Assembly (NCBI GenBank): GCA_026120185.1
Contig: JANUWF010002285.1
Span: 186,001-250,000 of the forward strand
From: Voacanga thouarsii
Lineage: Eukaryota > Streptophyta > Magnoliopsida > Gentianales > Apocynaceae
Direction: 5' to 3'
DNA length: 64,000 nucleotides
This document shows positions 48,774-61,095 of the stretch, one piece after another. Under the pieces are notes generated by a model that had not been told where the DNA came from, ran no database searches, and saw only the letters and a list, made by a program, of their open reading frames with translations. How positions within the stretch are numbered: position 1 is the stretch's first letter; each line of letters opens with the position of its first letter. A program made the translations under genes and the position numbers.

Positions 48774-51535
48774 ATGGCACCAAGACGCCGAACAGTTGTG
48801 CATAGCAGAACGGTGCAGGAGAGTGCATCCTCCATCCCGGAGTTTGAACAGATACGTCGTTCCACCCTCGATGTGGAAGAGCACCTGCCAGGAGAGCAGG
48901 AGATAGCTTCAGAGAGGTCACGGGATGTGACCATGGGTCAGGCCTTCGACAAGATGGCCTCGATCCTATAGAACCTGACTGAAAGGGTGGATAAGGTGGC
49001 TAGGAAACCACCGCGGGGAGAGGATGAGGCCCTGGAGCATTTCCTGAAGTTCCAGCCTTCCACATTCCAGGGAGAGGTGGAACAGGATGAGAAAGCCGAG
49101 CAATGGATTGAGCAGATGGAGGACATTTTCGCTACTCTGCAGTACTCGGAAGAGAGGATGGTGAAGTTTGCTGCTTTTCGGCTAAGGGGACCGTCTCGGG
49201 CATGGTGGCAGCGAGTACGGGGTGATTGGGATAAGGAGGAGCAGGAATGGACGCGAGACGATTTTACAGAGGTTTTCTGGGCTGAGTACATTCCTCGATG
49301 GGTGGCTAAGAAGAGGGAGGATGAATTTCAGACCCTCAGGCAGGGAGGCATGACCGTGGCCCAATACGCAGCCCGATTCATGCAGTTGTCCAAGTACTGC
49401 AAGTGCTTGGTAGATACGGAGCAGAAGTGCACCCAGCAATTCGTGAAAGGGTTAAGGCCAGATTTGAGGAAGGCGTTGGCTCCATCACCGCCAACGTCGT
49501 ACACCGCCGCAGTGGACACAGCTTCCCGGACGGAGAACGAAGATCGGCACCGACCGGTGAACCGACCCTTCCAACCAAGTCGTCCACCTATGAGGCTTTC
49601 AGGCAATAAGCGACCTGCGGGTTCTATGCCGTGGGGAAATTGGGGTAAGCAGCCTCGAGTGCCTGTAGTTGGATCAATGCAAGGCAGCCTGAACTGCCGA
49701 CTATGTGGGAAGCGAGGCCACACCGAGAGAAACTGCTAGGGTGGCGGGGGTGTGAGAAGGTGTTTCAACTCCGGAGACCCAGGACATCTGAGGAACGTCT
49801 ACGCTAAACCCATAAGGACTGAGCAGACCGGGCCGACCCAGCCAATGTGAGGCAATAGAGGTGCTGCTACTAGACCAGCCGGAGCAAGAGGCCTGAAGCC
49901 CTAGGTGAAGGCCAAAGTTTTTGCCCTGAACCGAGAAGAAGTCGGAGCGGACGCCGCCGTGATCGAAGGTAACCTTTCTATCCAAGGTTGTCTTGTTAAT
50001 GTTCTGATAGATCCAGGATCTACACACTCTTATGTAAGTAAAGTATGTGCTTCACGTCTGGGTTGGGAAGGAAATGAGCTACCTTATACCCTAGTAGTTA
50101 GCACCCCCTTGGAAAATGTGGTGGAAGCAGGCAAGAAAATGGGAAGTTGTGGAGTTGAGGTTGGGAAGGAGATTCTGGAGGCCGACCTTATAATCCTGGC
50201 CATGGACGGTTATGACTTGATCTTAGGAATGGACTGGTTGTCGAAACACGGAGCTCGTGTGGACTGCAAAGTCAAGACGGTGCAGTTTGTGAGACTTGGA
50301 CGGGATGTAATTGAATTCAATGGCAAGTGAACAAAGGAACTGAAATTCCTTATTGCTGGAGCTAAAGCCCGGAAGTTACTCAGGAAAGGATGTATGGGAT
50401 ATTTGGCGTATCTCCTAAACAAACCGAAAGACCAGTGTACCTTGGGAAGTACGGAGGTAGTGAAAGACTTTTCGGATGTGTTCCCTACGGAGCTCACTTC
50501 CCTACCTCCTGAATGGGAAGTTGAGTTCACCGTGGATCTGATTCCCGGAGCAGAACCGGCATCTAGAACCCTCTACCGAATGGGACCGACAGAGTTGAAG
50601 GAGTTAAAGGAACAATTGGAAGAACTGCTAAGGCAAGGCTACATTCAGCCGAGTACGTCACCGTGGGGAGCCCCGGTGTTGTTTGTCAAGAAGAAAGATG
50701 GAACCCTGAGGCTATGTATCGATTATCGGGGACTAAACAATCTAATGATCAAGAATAAATACCCTCTACCCTTGATCGATGAGTTGTTTGATCAACTGCA
50801 AGGCGTTGCTTGTTTTTCGAAATAGGACCTACGGCAAGGATACTATCAGGTGAGGATCAAAGAAGAAGACATTCCTAAGACTGCATTCAACACGCGGTAT
50901 GGCCATTACGAATTTGTAGTAATGCCGTTCGGTGTAACCAACGCACCAGCAGTATTCGTAGATTTGATGCATCGCATTTTCCAACCATACTTGGACAAGT
51001 TCGTGGTTATATTCATCGATGACATTTTGATCTACTCCAAAAATCTGGAGGACCACGCGGAGCACTTAAAGTTAGTCCTAGAGAAGTTGAGGGAATTCAA
51101 GCTTTACGCTAAGTTCAGTAAGTGTGAGTTTTGGCTGAGCTCAGTGTCTTTCCTTGGTCACGTGATATCCAAGAAGGGGATCAAGGTGGACCTTGCTAAG
51201 GTAGAAGCCGTAGAAAATTGGAAACAACCAGAGAACATTACCGAGATACGAAGTTTCCCTGGGTTTGCCGGGTACTATCGGCATTTCATTAAAAATTTCT
51301 CCACTTTAACTTCACCGATGACACGACTGTTGAAGAAAGATGTCGTTTTTGCTTGGAGTGAGAAGTGCGAGAATAGCTTCTAAGAACTTAAGAGGAGGTT
51401 GATTTCAGCACCCGTACTGAGTCTGCCCGAGACTGATAAGCCCCTATGCACTATATACAAATGCATCCAAGGAAGGACTAGGTGTTGTATTGATGCAGGA
51501 AGGGAAGGTCATAGCCTATGAATCTAGGAAGCTAA
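48774..51535 (+). pseudogene. gag-pol: Gyp gag-pol polyprotein, part 1 (Gag to RT and start of RNase H)
   Basis: ATG at 48774 (MAPRRRTV; an ATG five codons upstream is in frame but less likely). One frame runs to about 51450 with stops near 48969, 49737, 49849, 49902, 50328, 50823 and 51381. Gag has the retrotransposon-Gag core (WWQRVRGDWDKEEQEW). CCHC knuckle CRLCGKRGHTERNC is intact near 49695, with a second, ruined knuckle after it. The protease motif reads DPGSTHSYVS where D-S/T-G is expected (near 50010). RT (50560-51200) keeps the [10 protein letters not shown] catalytic block near 51015. A one-base frameshift lies near 51450. RNase H begins YTNASKEGLG, with the first catalytic Asp changed to Asn, and is cut by Cop-E at 51535. 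Confidence 0.92.
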
Positions 51536-53226
51536 TGTTAGTGTTGTGCTCTATAGGCAATCACTTGTACCATGTATATTGTATATTAAATTAATAAGAG
51601 GCATTCTTTATCTTTCAGTTTGATTGTTATATCTAACTATGTGTACAAACCGTTAGATAAAGTCCCTGGTACAACACAGTGTTAAGGAAATCATGATAGA
51701 GATCATGATGTGAGATTCCTACTACACTATGCAGTGTTTGTACTTAAATAATCCCCAGTAATAGTATTAATAAGATGGGACATTATTAATACGCCAAGAC
51801 TGGCACATGTTATATCTCTTGATTGGATCAAGCGATGGTTCTCATATCCGTGGGTATTGAGATACTCAGGATTAACGTGTGGATGCTTGTTTTGAAACAA
51901 GTTCATTGGATGACCTAGCTATGAGATAATAACTTGGATAACTATTTAGTGCCAGTGATAAAATCTCATTAGAGCAAGTGTGCAAGTATCCTTAGACTTG
52001 AGATCTCCAAGTTACTTTATTTATCGAGCGTTGTACTTTGATTCTAATCTTTGGAGTCTTATCTAGGACCGCCTATGGGATGGATATTAGGTACAACGTA
52101 AAGTAAACGAAAGTAGTTGAGAGGGTCAATAAAGGATTCACCACTCCAAATAGTAAGAGAGTATATCTCAAGGCCACTTGTAGAAATCATTACTCATGAA
52201 GTCCTTGGCCAATGCGACTATGTGATGGAAATGGTTCCAATTGATACACATATCGAGTAATGGATTTCTTGAACAAGTACTAAAATATTCAGGCCAGAAT
52301 TAATAATATTCTGGAGGGAGTTGGCACTAATTCCATGCTCTAGACCGAATGAGATATTATATGTTGAAAGGAGTTTATCGCACTGATAATTTGCTATTGA
52401 AAGGTTCATGTCAAGCCACTTGACTTTCTGGACATTTGGGTGGTCAAGAGTCATTGCTAGATGTTGTTCTTGATATGCTAAATATGAATTTATTAATTAG
52501 AGAATTAATAAATTTAATCCTTTATTTTATTAAGGATTATTAATTCTAATATTGTTAGAATTAATTCATATTATGCTACCAATAAGACCAGGAAACCTAA
52601 TGGGTCACACACAATAAAGGTTTGAATGCTCATATATATTATTTGATAATATTGTAGGGTTAATCAAGAGAAGGGAATATATTTATAGGTGAATTATAAG
52701 TTTGTTATAATTCATGGGACCTAATTGTAATTAAGTAAACTTCAAGGACCAATTTGTTGACAATTGGACGTTGAAGGACTAAGTTGCAATTTATGGTAAT
52801 TATAAATCTATAAATATAAGGAAATGCTTTCCTTAGGGTTTGAGACAGACCATTCACGCAATAACAGAGAAACCATTTCTCTGCCTCTCTCTTGATCAAA
52901 CCCTAGCCGTCTCTCTTCTTGATCAAAACCCTAGCCTCCCGAATTCTACTAGCATAGAATTGTGAGATTGTGAGCATTCAACCTTATGTGGATTATCATT
53001 AGAGGGAGTTCTTTCTTGGACTTCAGTTGAGCTGCAGTGAACGGTTTTGGATAATCTGGATCGCGCCTGCGTTCTTATTTATGAAATTTTTGAATTCCGG
53101 CTTCACGAGGTAATAAACGCAATCTTCTCCTTTTGCCGTTTCTATTGCAAACCCGGGATCCATGGCTTGGATTTCTTGTTGTTTTCCGCTGCGCTTAATC
53201 TGATTATGCATGATAGAAATCCTACA
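51536..53226 (+). repeat. Cop-E 5' LTR
   Basis: TGTTAGTGTTGTGC to AGAAATCCTACA, 1691 bp. A TATA-like box lies at 52809-52816, late in the LTR, followed by a leader-like stretch with AAACCCTAGCC repeats. Confidence 0.95.
52809..52816 (+). promoter_or_regulatory. Probable TATA box of Cop-E 5' LTR
   Basis: TATAAATA, conserved at 60165-60172 in the 3' LTR even though adjacent bases differ. The expected transcription start is near 52845. Confidence 0.55.
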
Positions 53227-53227
53227 G

Positions 53228-53239
53228 TGGTATCAGAGA
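53228..53239 (+). other. Cop-E primer binding site (tRNA-iMet)
   Basis: TGGTATCAGAGA, one base after the LTR. Confidence 0.9.
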
Positions 53240-54959
53240 CAACGGGTTTGTGTTTTAATGGGATGTTTTATTGCTTTGAATTGTTCAAGCATGTAAATTG
53301 CAAGATTACAGCATGTTAATTGTATGATCATGTCTGCTAGTTTGTATGTAATCGTTTGGGTTTTGTTTTGAATAATCTGGGTTGCAGAAATCATTTCTGC
53401 GTTGTGGGTTTTATGCTTTCGAAAATATTGCAGAATGGTTCTGCGTCTGTGTTCAGGTTTTGGCTTCAGTTGATGTTCATCTTGTAATTACGCCTTCTGT
53501 TTAACAATTTGGATTGTTAAATTGATTGTGAGAATGATCACAATGGTTTGTTAATAAAGATTAACAAAGATCAACGTCAAAAACTGGTTTTGATTGATCT
53601 TGGAACGGCCCCGAACTGAACAAAAAATTTCTAGAAAATCCAAGCCGCACGCGGTGGTTACTGTTCGTTTAAAAAAAAAAAAAAAGGTTCTGGAATAGAA
53701 TTTTGAAAGGGAAAATCTCATTTGATGAGAAGTGGTAAAATAAAAATTTTTCCAAGGGGCGCTGCCCCCCTGACCGCCGTTATCGTTGCGTGACGGGACC
53801 CAGAAGTATTTTCTCACAATTAGTTTTGAGACAATCAATTTTATTTTTCAAAATAGTGATTGAAAATTTAAAATGAATGTATTTTTCTTAAATGTTGATT
53901 TTAGAATTTGTTTTATTTTCCCAAAATAATGATTTTGGAATAATAAAAGTATATGTTTATTTTGTTTAAGCATAGTTAATGGCATGGTGGATGGTTATGG
54001 ACTAAAACAAACTATATCTGTTCATGCATTTTTTACCGCTTTGTTTTAGTGAAATAGGGCATGCGTGTCTTGCCTTCTCTCAAATTCTGATGTAATTCTC
54101 TTCTCATCTAACTCCCCTCGAATGTAACTCGAGGTTTCTCCTTTTAGGAAATTATGTAATTAGATTATATAGGTTAGATTGAGGTAGAATTTTATTTTCA
54201 AGATTTTGAAGATGGCGTTCAAGATAAGGCGAGATGGTAAGACCCTCTACCTATATCATGCATGAACACATAGGGTTGACCATATTTCCTTGGTGGCTCG
54301 AGGAAATTAATTTACAAAGTCCATAACCATGCCACGTAATTGTTTATTATCATGTTTATCAATTTATGCTGCTTATTGATAAATTGTATGCATGCCTAAC
54401 AATGAGACCACTAAAAGGAATAAATCCCTCAAATAATATTAAATCTAATGCCTTCCATTAATATAGTGAGAACGAGAGCTCTTTTTCGAGATCAGGTTGT
54501 TGGGCAAACCCAAGCCTACTTGACATCGAGTATGTTCAAGCTATAGAATTTAAATTCATGTTAATGGGTTGGATTTAATTAATTTCTTTATCCCGGTTGG
54601 GCTAACCCAAGCATAAAGAAAATTAGAGGCAAAGTTGGGCTAGTATTTGATACTTTAATGATTAAAAGATGTTAATCACCCAATGATTCAGTAGTTACTT
54701 TTTGATGTAATTGGTATTGGATACCTACCACTGAACTTAAGAGTGGCTTGTTGGGCTAACCCAAGGTTATTCTTAATGAATTTGGATGCTGATCCACTAA
54801 GAAATTTTCCAACGGGCTTTCCCGAGTCAATAGTGAGGGCTATTGGTTTGAGTAAAATAGTGGAATAATTATGCGCTTAATTAAAGACCTAATTAATTGC
54901 ATTGCATTTGCATATACATGTTCTAATAATTCTATCTTTACATTTAGGTCATTTGCATC
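53240..54959 (+). other. Cop-E leader
   Basis: Non-coding, 1.7 kb. The hairpin GGGGC-GCT-GCCCC lies at 53756-53768 in an otherwise AT-rich region. The block at about 53945-54075 (ATGGTGGATGGTTATGGAC) is conserved with the Cop-D and Cop-C leaders. Confidence 0.75.
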
Positions 54960-57900
54960 ATGTCGACAAACCTAAACTTGCGTAGCATCTTGGAAATAAA
55001 CAAGCTCACTGAATCAAACTATTTGGACTGGTATAGAAACTTGAGAATCGTTCTCAAGTCGAAAAAGTTGCTCTACGTGCCAAAAGTTCCTATTCCGCCA
55101 CCTCCAGCTCAAGATGCTCTTGCTGAAGAGCATGCTGTCCACAAGAAGCACAAAGAAGATAGCGACACAGCATCTTGTATCATGCTGGCGTCAATGTCTC
55201 CTGAGCTGCAAAAACAGCATGAGCATATGGATGCTCAATCAATGATCCTCCATCTTAGACAGCTGTTTGATAAACAAGCAAGAACAGAGAGATATGAGAT
55301 CTCTAAACAACTGTTCCGTGCTAAGATGGTTGAGAGTGCTTCAGTGGCCACTCATGGGCTGCAGATGTTGGGCTACATTGAAAAACTTGGGTCTCTTGGG
55401 TTCGAAATGGATCATGACTTAAGTATTGACTTAATTCTACAATCATTACCAAGTAGTTTTTCGCAGTTTGTGATCAACTACCACATGAATAATGTTGAGA
55501 CCACAATACCTGAGCTAATCAATCTGCTTAAGACTGCTGAGTCCTCTATGAAAAAGGATGATAAGGCAATCTTGTTAGTAGGTTCTTCATCTTCTAAGAA
55601 AAAGGTTTCTAAGAAGAAGAAGAAGAACACTCCTACTAAGCCCAAATGAGGTGTCAAGAAGAAGGAGGCTGCCCCTAAAGGCCCATGTCATCATTGTGGC
55701 AAAATGGGCCATTGGAGGCGTAACTGCATGGCCTACTTGGAGACTGTGAAGGAAAAGAAGGAGAAGGAGAAGCTTGCAAGCACTTCTACTTCTAATCCTG
55801 GTATGTTTATGATTGAGATTAATACTGCCTTTAATAATGAGATATGGGTATTGGATACCGGTTGTGGATCTCATTTATGCAATAATTTGCAGGGACTAAA
55901 GGACAGTAGAAAGTTAGAGAAAGGTGACGTGGACCTACGAGCTGCAAATTGAGCAAAGGTTGCTGCACTAGCTGTGGGGACTTATCATCTCAATCTACCT
56001 TCTGGATTAGTTTTAGAACTACAAAACTGTTATTTTGTACCAGTTTTGTTGAAAAATATTATCTCAATTGCTTGTTTAGACTTATTTGGATTTCATTTAA
56101 GTTTTAAGAATAAATGTTGTTCTTTCTCATTAAATGATATTCATTATGGTTCCTCAACTTTGATCAATGGTTTATATGTTCTAGACATGTATAATCCAAT
56201 TCTCAATATAAGTAAAAAGAAACAAAAAAAGGATAACTTAATCTCATCTTACTTATGGCATTGTCGTTTAGGCCATGTAAATGAAAAACGTGTGTCTAAG
56301 TTATACAAATTGGGTGACTTAGGGTCATTTGATTACGAATCATATGACATATGCGAATCTTGTTTACTTGAAAAAATGGCTAAAACTTCTTTTTCAAGAA
56401 AAGGAGAAAGGGCAAAAGAGTTATTAGAATTCGTACATTCAAATGTATGTGGCCCAATGTCAATACAAGCAAGAGGAGGTTATCAATACTTTATTACCTT
56501 TATTGATGATTATTCTCGATATGGGTATTTGTATTTGATGAAATACAAATCTGAAGCCTTTGACCATTTCAAAGACTTCAAGAATGAAGTAGAGAAACAA
56601 CTTGGCAAAAGTATTAAAGCTCTTAGATCCGATCGAGGAGGTGAATACTTAAGTCAAGAGTTTCTAAGTTATCTAAGAGATAACAGAATATTATCTCAAT
56701 GGACTCCACCATATACACCTCAACATAACGGTGTATCTGAGAGAAGGAATCGAACCCTTCTAGACATGGTAAGGACCATGATGGCTTTTGCAGACCTACC
56801 AAAATCGTTTTGGGGGTACGCACTGGAGACTGCTGTTTACATTTTAAACAGAGTTGCGTAAAAAACAGTTGATACCACTTCTTACGAGTTATTCTTTGGT
56901 AAGAGACCAAAGTTATCTCATTTAAGGATTTGGGGTTGCCCTGTTTTTGTTAAAAAGGTAATGTCAGACAAATTTGAAAGTAAGTCTGACAAATGTTTGT
57001 TTGTTGGATATCCAAAAGAATCGTTTGGATATTACTTCTATCTTCCTTCTGAAAATAAAGTTTTTATTTCAAAACATGTTGTCTTCTTAGAGAAGGAGCA
57101 CATGTTCAAAGAAGATAATAGGAGCAAGCTTGAACTTAGTGAAGTTCAAGAAGAGCAAACAAATATTGATCAACCTTTTGAACCTGTATCTATTCAAAAA
57201 GATGAACCTTCTAACACACAAGAGCTTCGCAGGTCAAGTAGGATACGAGTGGCACCTGAGAGATATGGATTTCTCATAAGTGACCATAATGACGTATTGC
57301 TCATAGATGACGATGAGCCTACTACTTACAAGGATGTTCTGAATAGTTCAGAATCTGACAAATGGCTCGAAGCTATGAAGTCAGAGATGGATTCCATGTA
57401 TGACAACCAAGTATGGACTTTGGTTGATCCACCTGAAGGAATCAAGCCTATAAGGTGTAAATGGGTTTTCAAAAGGAAAACTGACATGGATGGTAATGTG
57501 GTTACCTATAAGGCTCGCTTGGTAGAAAAAGGTTATCGTCAACGACAAGGTATTGACTATGACGAAACTTTTTCACCAGTTGCGATGTTGAAATCCATAA
57601 GAATACTCCTAGCCATTGCCGCTCATTATGATTATGAGGTATGGCAAATGGATGTGAAAACAGCTTTCCTTAATGGAAACCTGATTGAGGAAGTGTATAT
57701 GACCCAGCCTGAAGGTTTCATATCCGAAGATGGCACAAAGGTGTGCAAGTTGGAAAGGTCCATTTATGGACTTAAGCAAGCATCTAGGAGTTGGAATATC
57801 CATTTTGATGAGACAATTAAAGAATTTAGTTTCATTCAAAACATGGATGAACCTTGTGTGTACAAGAAGGCTAGTGGGAGTAAAGTTGTTTTCCTAATGG

Positions 57901-58877
57901 TTTATGTAGATGACATATTGGTTATAGGAAATGATGTTTCCACTCTTCAATCAGTGAAGATTTGGTTGTCCAAGATGTTCTCCATGAAAGACCTTGGAGA
58001 AGCAACCTATATTCTGGGAATAAAGATCTATAGAGATAGATCTAGAAGGTTGCTAGGTCTTTCACAGTCTACATACATAGACAAAGTGCTGAAAAGGTTC
58101 AGCATGGATCAATCCAAAAGAGGATTCTTACCTATGACAGATGGTGTAAGCCTTTCAAAGTCAATGTCTCCAAAGACACAAGTTGAAAGGGATCACATGA
58201 GTAGAATTCCATATGCTTCGACAATTGGGTCTATCATGTATGCTATGATATGTACTAGGCCTGATGTATCGTGTGCTCTTAGTTTGACGAGTAGATACCA
58301 ATCTGATCCTGGAAAGGGTCACTGGGCGGCTGTAAAGAATATCCTTAAGTACTTACGAAGGATTAAGGATGCATTCTTGATATATGGAGATGGTGATTTA
58401 CAAGTAAGAGGGTATACTGATGCCAGCTTTCAGTCCGGTAAGGACGACTTCAAATCACAATCTGGCTACGTATTTACATTAGGTGGTGGGGCAGTTAGTT
58501 GGAAGAGCTCCAAACAAGAGACTACTACCGATTCGACTACTGAAGCAGAGTACATAGCAGCTAAAGAAGCAGTATAGATCAAGAAGTTCATTACTGAACT
58601 TGGAGTGGTGCCCAGCATTGTTGATTCGATACCTTTGTATTGTGACAACAATGGAGCCATTGCACAGGCAAAGGAACCACGATCTTATCAACAATCCAAG
58701 CATGTACTTAGACGCTATCATCTGATTAGAGAAATCATAGATAGAGGAGATGTAACGATAGAGAGAATTCCCACGGATCAGAACATAGCTGATCCACTCA
58801 CTAAAGCGCTTTCCCAGAAGAAACATGATAAATATGTTGAGTCATTTGGTATTCGATACTTGAATGATTGGCTCTAG
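54960..58877 (+). pseudogene. gag-pol: Cop-E Ty1/copia gag-pol polyprotein with four in-frame stops
   Basis: A single frame of 1306 codons from MSTNLNL to the TAG at 58875, broken only by stops at 55647 (TGA), 55950 (TGA), 56859 (TAA) and 58575 (TAG). Gag is residues 1 to about 260, with CCHC knuckle CHHCGKMGHWRRNC at 243-256. Protease has LDTGCGSH with Asp 299. The integrase zinc region starts at His 434 (HCRLGH...CESC). The integrase core has Asn at 495 where the family has the first catalytic Asp (HSNVCGP); the later SDRGGEY and SERRNRT blocks are intact. RT keeps YVDDILVIGND (982-985). RNase H keeps YTDASF and YCDNNGA. The TGG-to-TAG stop at 58575 fits a single G-to-A change, and a CGA or GGA origin is likely for the TGA stops. 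Apart from the stops and Asn 495 it looks nearly complete. Confidence 0.95.
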
Positions 58878-58880
58878 TTC

Positions 58881-58891
58881 AAGTGGGAGTT
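58881..58891 (+). other. Cop-E polypurine tract
   Basis: AAGTGGGAGTT directly before the 3' LTR, identical to that of Cop-D. Confidence 0.85.
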
Positions 58892-60582
58892 TTTTAGTGT
58901 TGTGCCCTAGAGGCAATCACTTGTACCATGTATATTGCATATTAAATTAATAAGAGGCATTCTTTATCTTTCAGTTTGATTGTTATATCTAACTATGTGT
59001 ACAAACCATTAGATAAAGTCCCAAGTACAACACAGTGTTAAAGAAATCATGATAGAGATCATAATGTGAGATTCCTACTACACTATGCAGTGTTTGTACT
59101 TAAATAATCCCCAGTCATAGTATTAATAAGATGGGACATTATTAATACGCCAAGACTGGCACATGTTATATCTCTTGATTGGATCAAGCGATGGTTCTCA
59201 TATCCGTGGGTATTGAGATACTCAGGATTAACGTGTGGATGCTTGTTTTGAAACAAGTTCATTGGATGACCTAGTTACGAGATAATCACTTGGATAACTA
59301 TTTAGTGCCAGTGATAGAATCTCATTATAGCAAGTGTGCAAGTATCCTTAGACTTGAGATCTCCAAGGTACTTTGTTTATCGAGCGTTGTACTTTGATTC
59401 TAATCTTTGGAGTCTTATCTAGGACCGCCTATGGGATGGATATTGGGTACAACGTAAAGTAAATGAAAGTAGTTGAGAGGGTCAATAAAGGATTCACCAC
59501 TCCTAATAGTAAGAGAGTATATCTCAAGGCCACTTGTAGAAATCATTACTCATGAAGTCCTTGGCCAATGCGACTATGTGATGGAAATGGTTCCAATTGA
59601 TACACATATCGAGTAATGGATTTCTTGAACAAGTACTAAAATATTCGGGCCAGAATTAATAATCATCTGGAGAGAGTTGGCACTAATTCCATGCTCTAGA
59701 CCGAATGAGATATTGTATGTTGAAAGGTGTTTATCGCATTGATAATTTGCTATTGAAAGGTTCATGTCAAGCCACTTGACTTTCTAGACTTTTGGGTGGT
59801 CAAGAGTCATTGCTAGATGTCGCTCTTGATATGCTAAATATGAATTTATTAATTAGAGAATTAATAAATTTAATCCTTTATTTTATTAAGGATTATTAAT
59901 TCTAATATTGTTAGAATTAATTCATATTATGCTACCAATAAGACTAGGAAACCTAATGGGTCACACACAATAAAGGTTTGAATGCTCAAATATATTATTT
60001 GATAATATTGTAGGGTTAATCAAGAGAAGGGAATATATTTATAGGTGAATTATAAGTTTGTTATAATTCATGGGACCTAATTGTAATTAAGTAAACTTCA
60101 AGGACCAATTTGTTGACAATTGGACGTTGAAGGACTAAGTTGCAATTTATGGTAATTATAAATCTATAAATATAAGGAAACGGTTTCTTTAGGGTTTGAG
60201 ACAGACTATTCACGCAATAACAGAGAAACCATTTCTCTGCCTCTCTCTTGATCAAACTCTAGCCGTCTCTCTTCTTGATCAAAACCCTAGCCTCCCGAAT
60301 TCTACTAGCATAGAATTGTGAGATTGTGAGCATTCAACCTTGTGTGGATTATCATTAGAGGGAGTTCTTTCTAGGACTTCAGTTGAGCTGCAGTGAACGG
60401 TTTTGGATAATCTGGATCGCGCCTGCGTTCTTGTTTCTGAAATTTTTGAATTCCGGCTTCACGAGTTAATAAACGCAATCTTCTTCTTTTGCCGTTTCTA
60501 TTGCAAACCCGTGATCCATGGCTTGGATTTCTTGTTGTTTTCTGCTGCGCTTAATCTGATTATGCATGATAGAAATCCTACA
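58892..60582 (+). repeat. Cop-E 3' LTR
   Basis: 1691 bp, aligned without gaps to 51536-53226. The first bases read TTTTAGTG where the 5' LTR has TGTTAGTG, so the TG end has decayed. It ends CCTACA before GCTAA. Confidence 0.95.
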
Positions 60583-60587
60583 GCTAA

Positions 60588-61095
60588 AGCCGCACGAAGT
60601 TAATTATCCTACGCATGACCTGGAGCTAGCAGCTATAGTGTTCGCCTTGAAGAAATGGCGACATTACCTGTATGGTGCACAATACGAGGTTTTTACGGAC
60701 CATAAGAGTTTGAAGTACATCTTCACGCAAAAGGACTTGAATCTCCGGCAGCGTAGGTGGATGGAGTTCTTGGAAGAATATAAGTGCCCTATTAATTATC
60801 ATCCGGGTAAAGCGAATGTGGTAGCAGACGCTCTAAGTCGGAAGGTGAAAATGGCACATTTGAGAATACAGGAGGTGTTGGCAGTCTAGGATATCCTGGA
60901 GAAAGAGGCGCAAGTGCAAGAGAGGAAGATCTTCATGAGCAACCTGACCCTGAAACCCGATCTGGACCAGGAAATTGTATCAGGTCAGCAGGGCAGCACA
61001 TGATTTCAAACTTTTAGGGAGAAAGAGATCGCGAGAGGAGGAAGCGATTTCCGAATCGATGAAAGCTGGTTGAGGGAGGCTAAGGGTGGCAAAAA
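60588..61095 (+). pseudogene. gag-pol: Gyp gag-pol, part 2 (rest of RNase H; truncated)
   Basis: Continues the gypsy RNase H directly after the Cop-E target duplication ([20 protein letters not shown]). The conserved [10 protein letters not shown] and ADALSRK blocks follow. A stop lies at 60887, then linker text with one more stop reaches about 61095, where similarity to the start of the integrase region (FRIDESWL) ends. The integrase is absent. Confidence 0.9.

Larger units (their letters stand above)
51536..60582 (+). mobile_element. Cop-E: youngest Ty1/copia retrotransposon, inside Gyp RNase H
   Basis: 9047 bp with two 1691-bp LTRs and a perfect target duplication GCTAA at 51531-51535 and 60583-60587. 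Joining the flanks restores an uninterrupted gypsy reading frame. By hand I count about 46 mismatches and no gap between the LTRs (about 2.7%). The polyprotein is one frame from 54960 to 58877 with only four internal stops. The family is the same group as Cop-D and Cop-C. Confidence 0.96.
44982..61095 (+). mobile_element. Gyp: Ty3/gypsy (chromovirus-like) element, 3' truncated, carrying Cop-E
   Basis: 5' LTR ending at 48186, primer site, leader, gag-pol from 48774, split at 51535/60588 by Cop-E. RNase H continues to about 61095 and then coding text stops: integrase, any chromodomain, polypurine tract and 3' LTR are missing. LTR end GGGGTGTTACA, tRNA-iMet priming and the protease-RT-RNase H text suggest the Tekay/Del chromovirus lineage. 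Without integrase the lineage is inference. Confidence 0.85.

Noticed and set aside
49182..49723. Open frames antisense to the gypsy gag
   Set aside because: They are shadows of a long GC-rich coding frame on the other strand.
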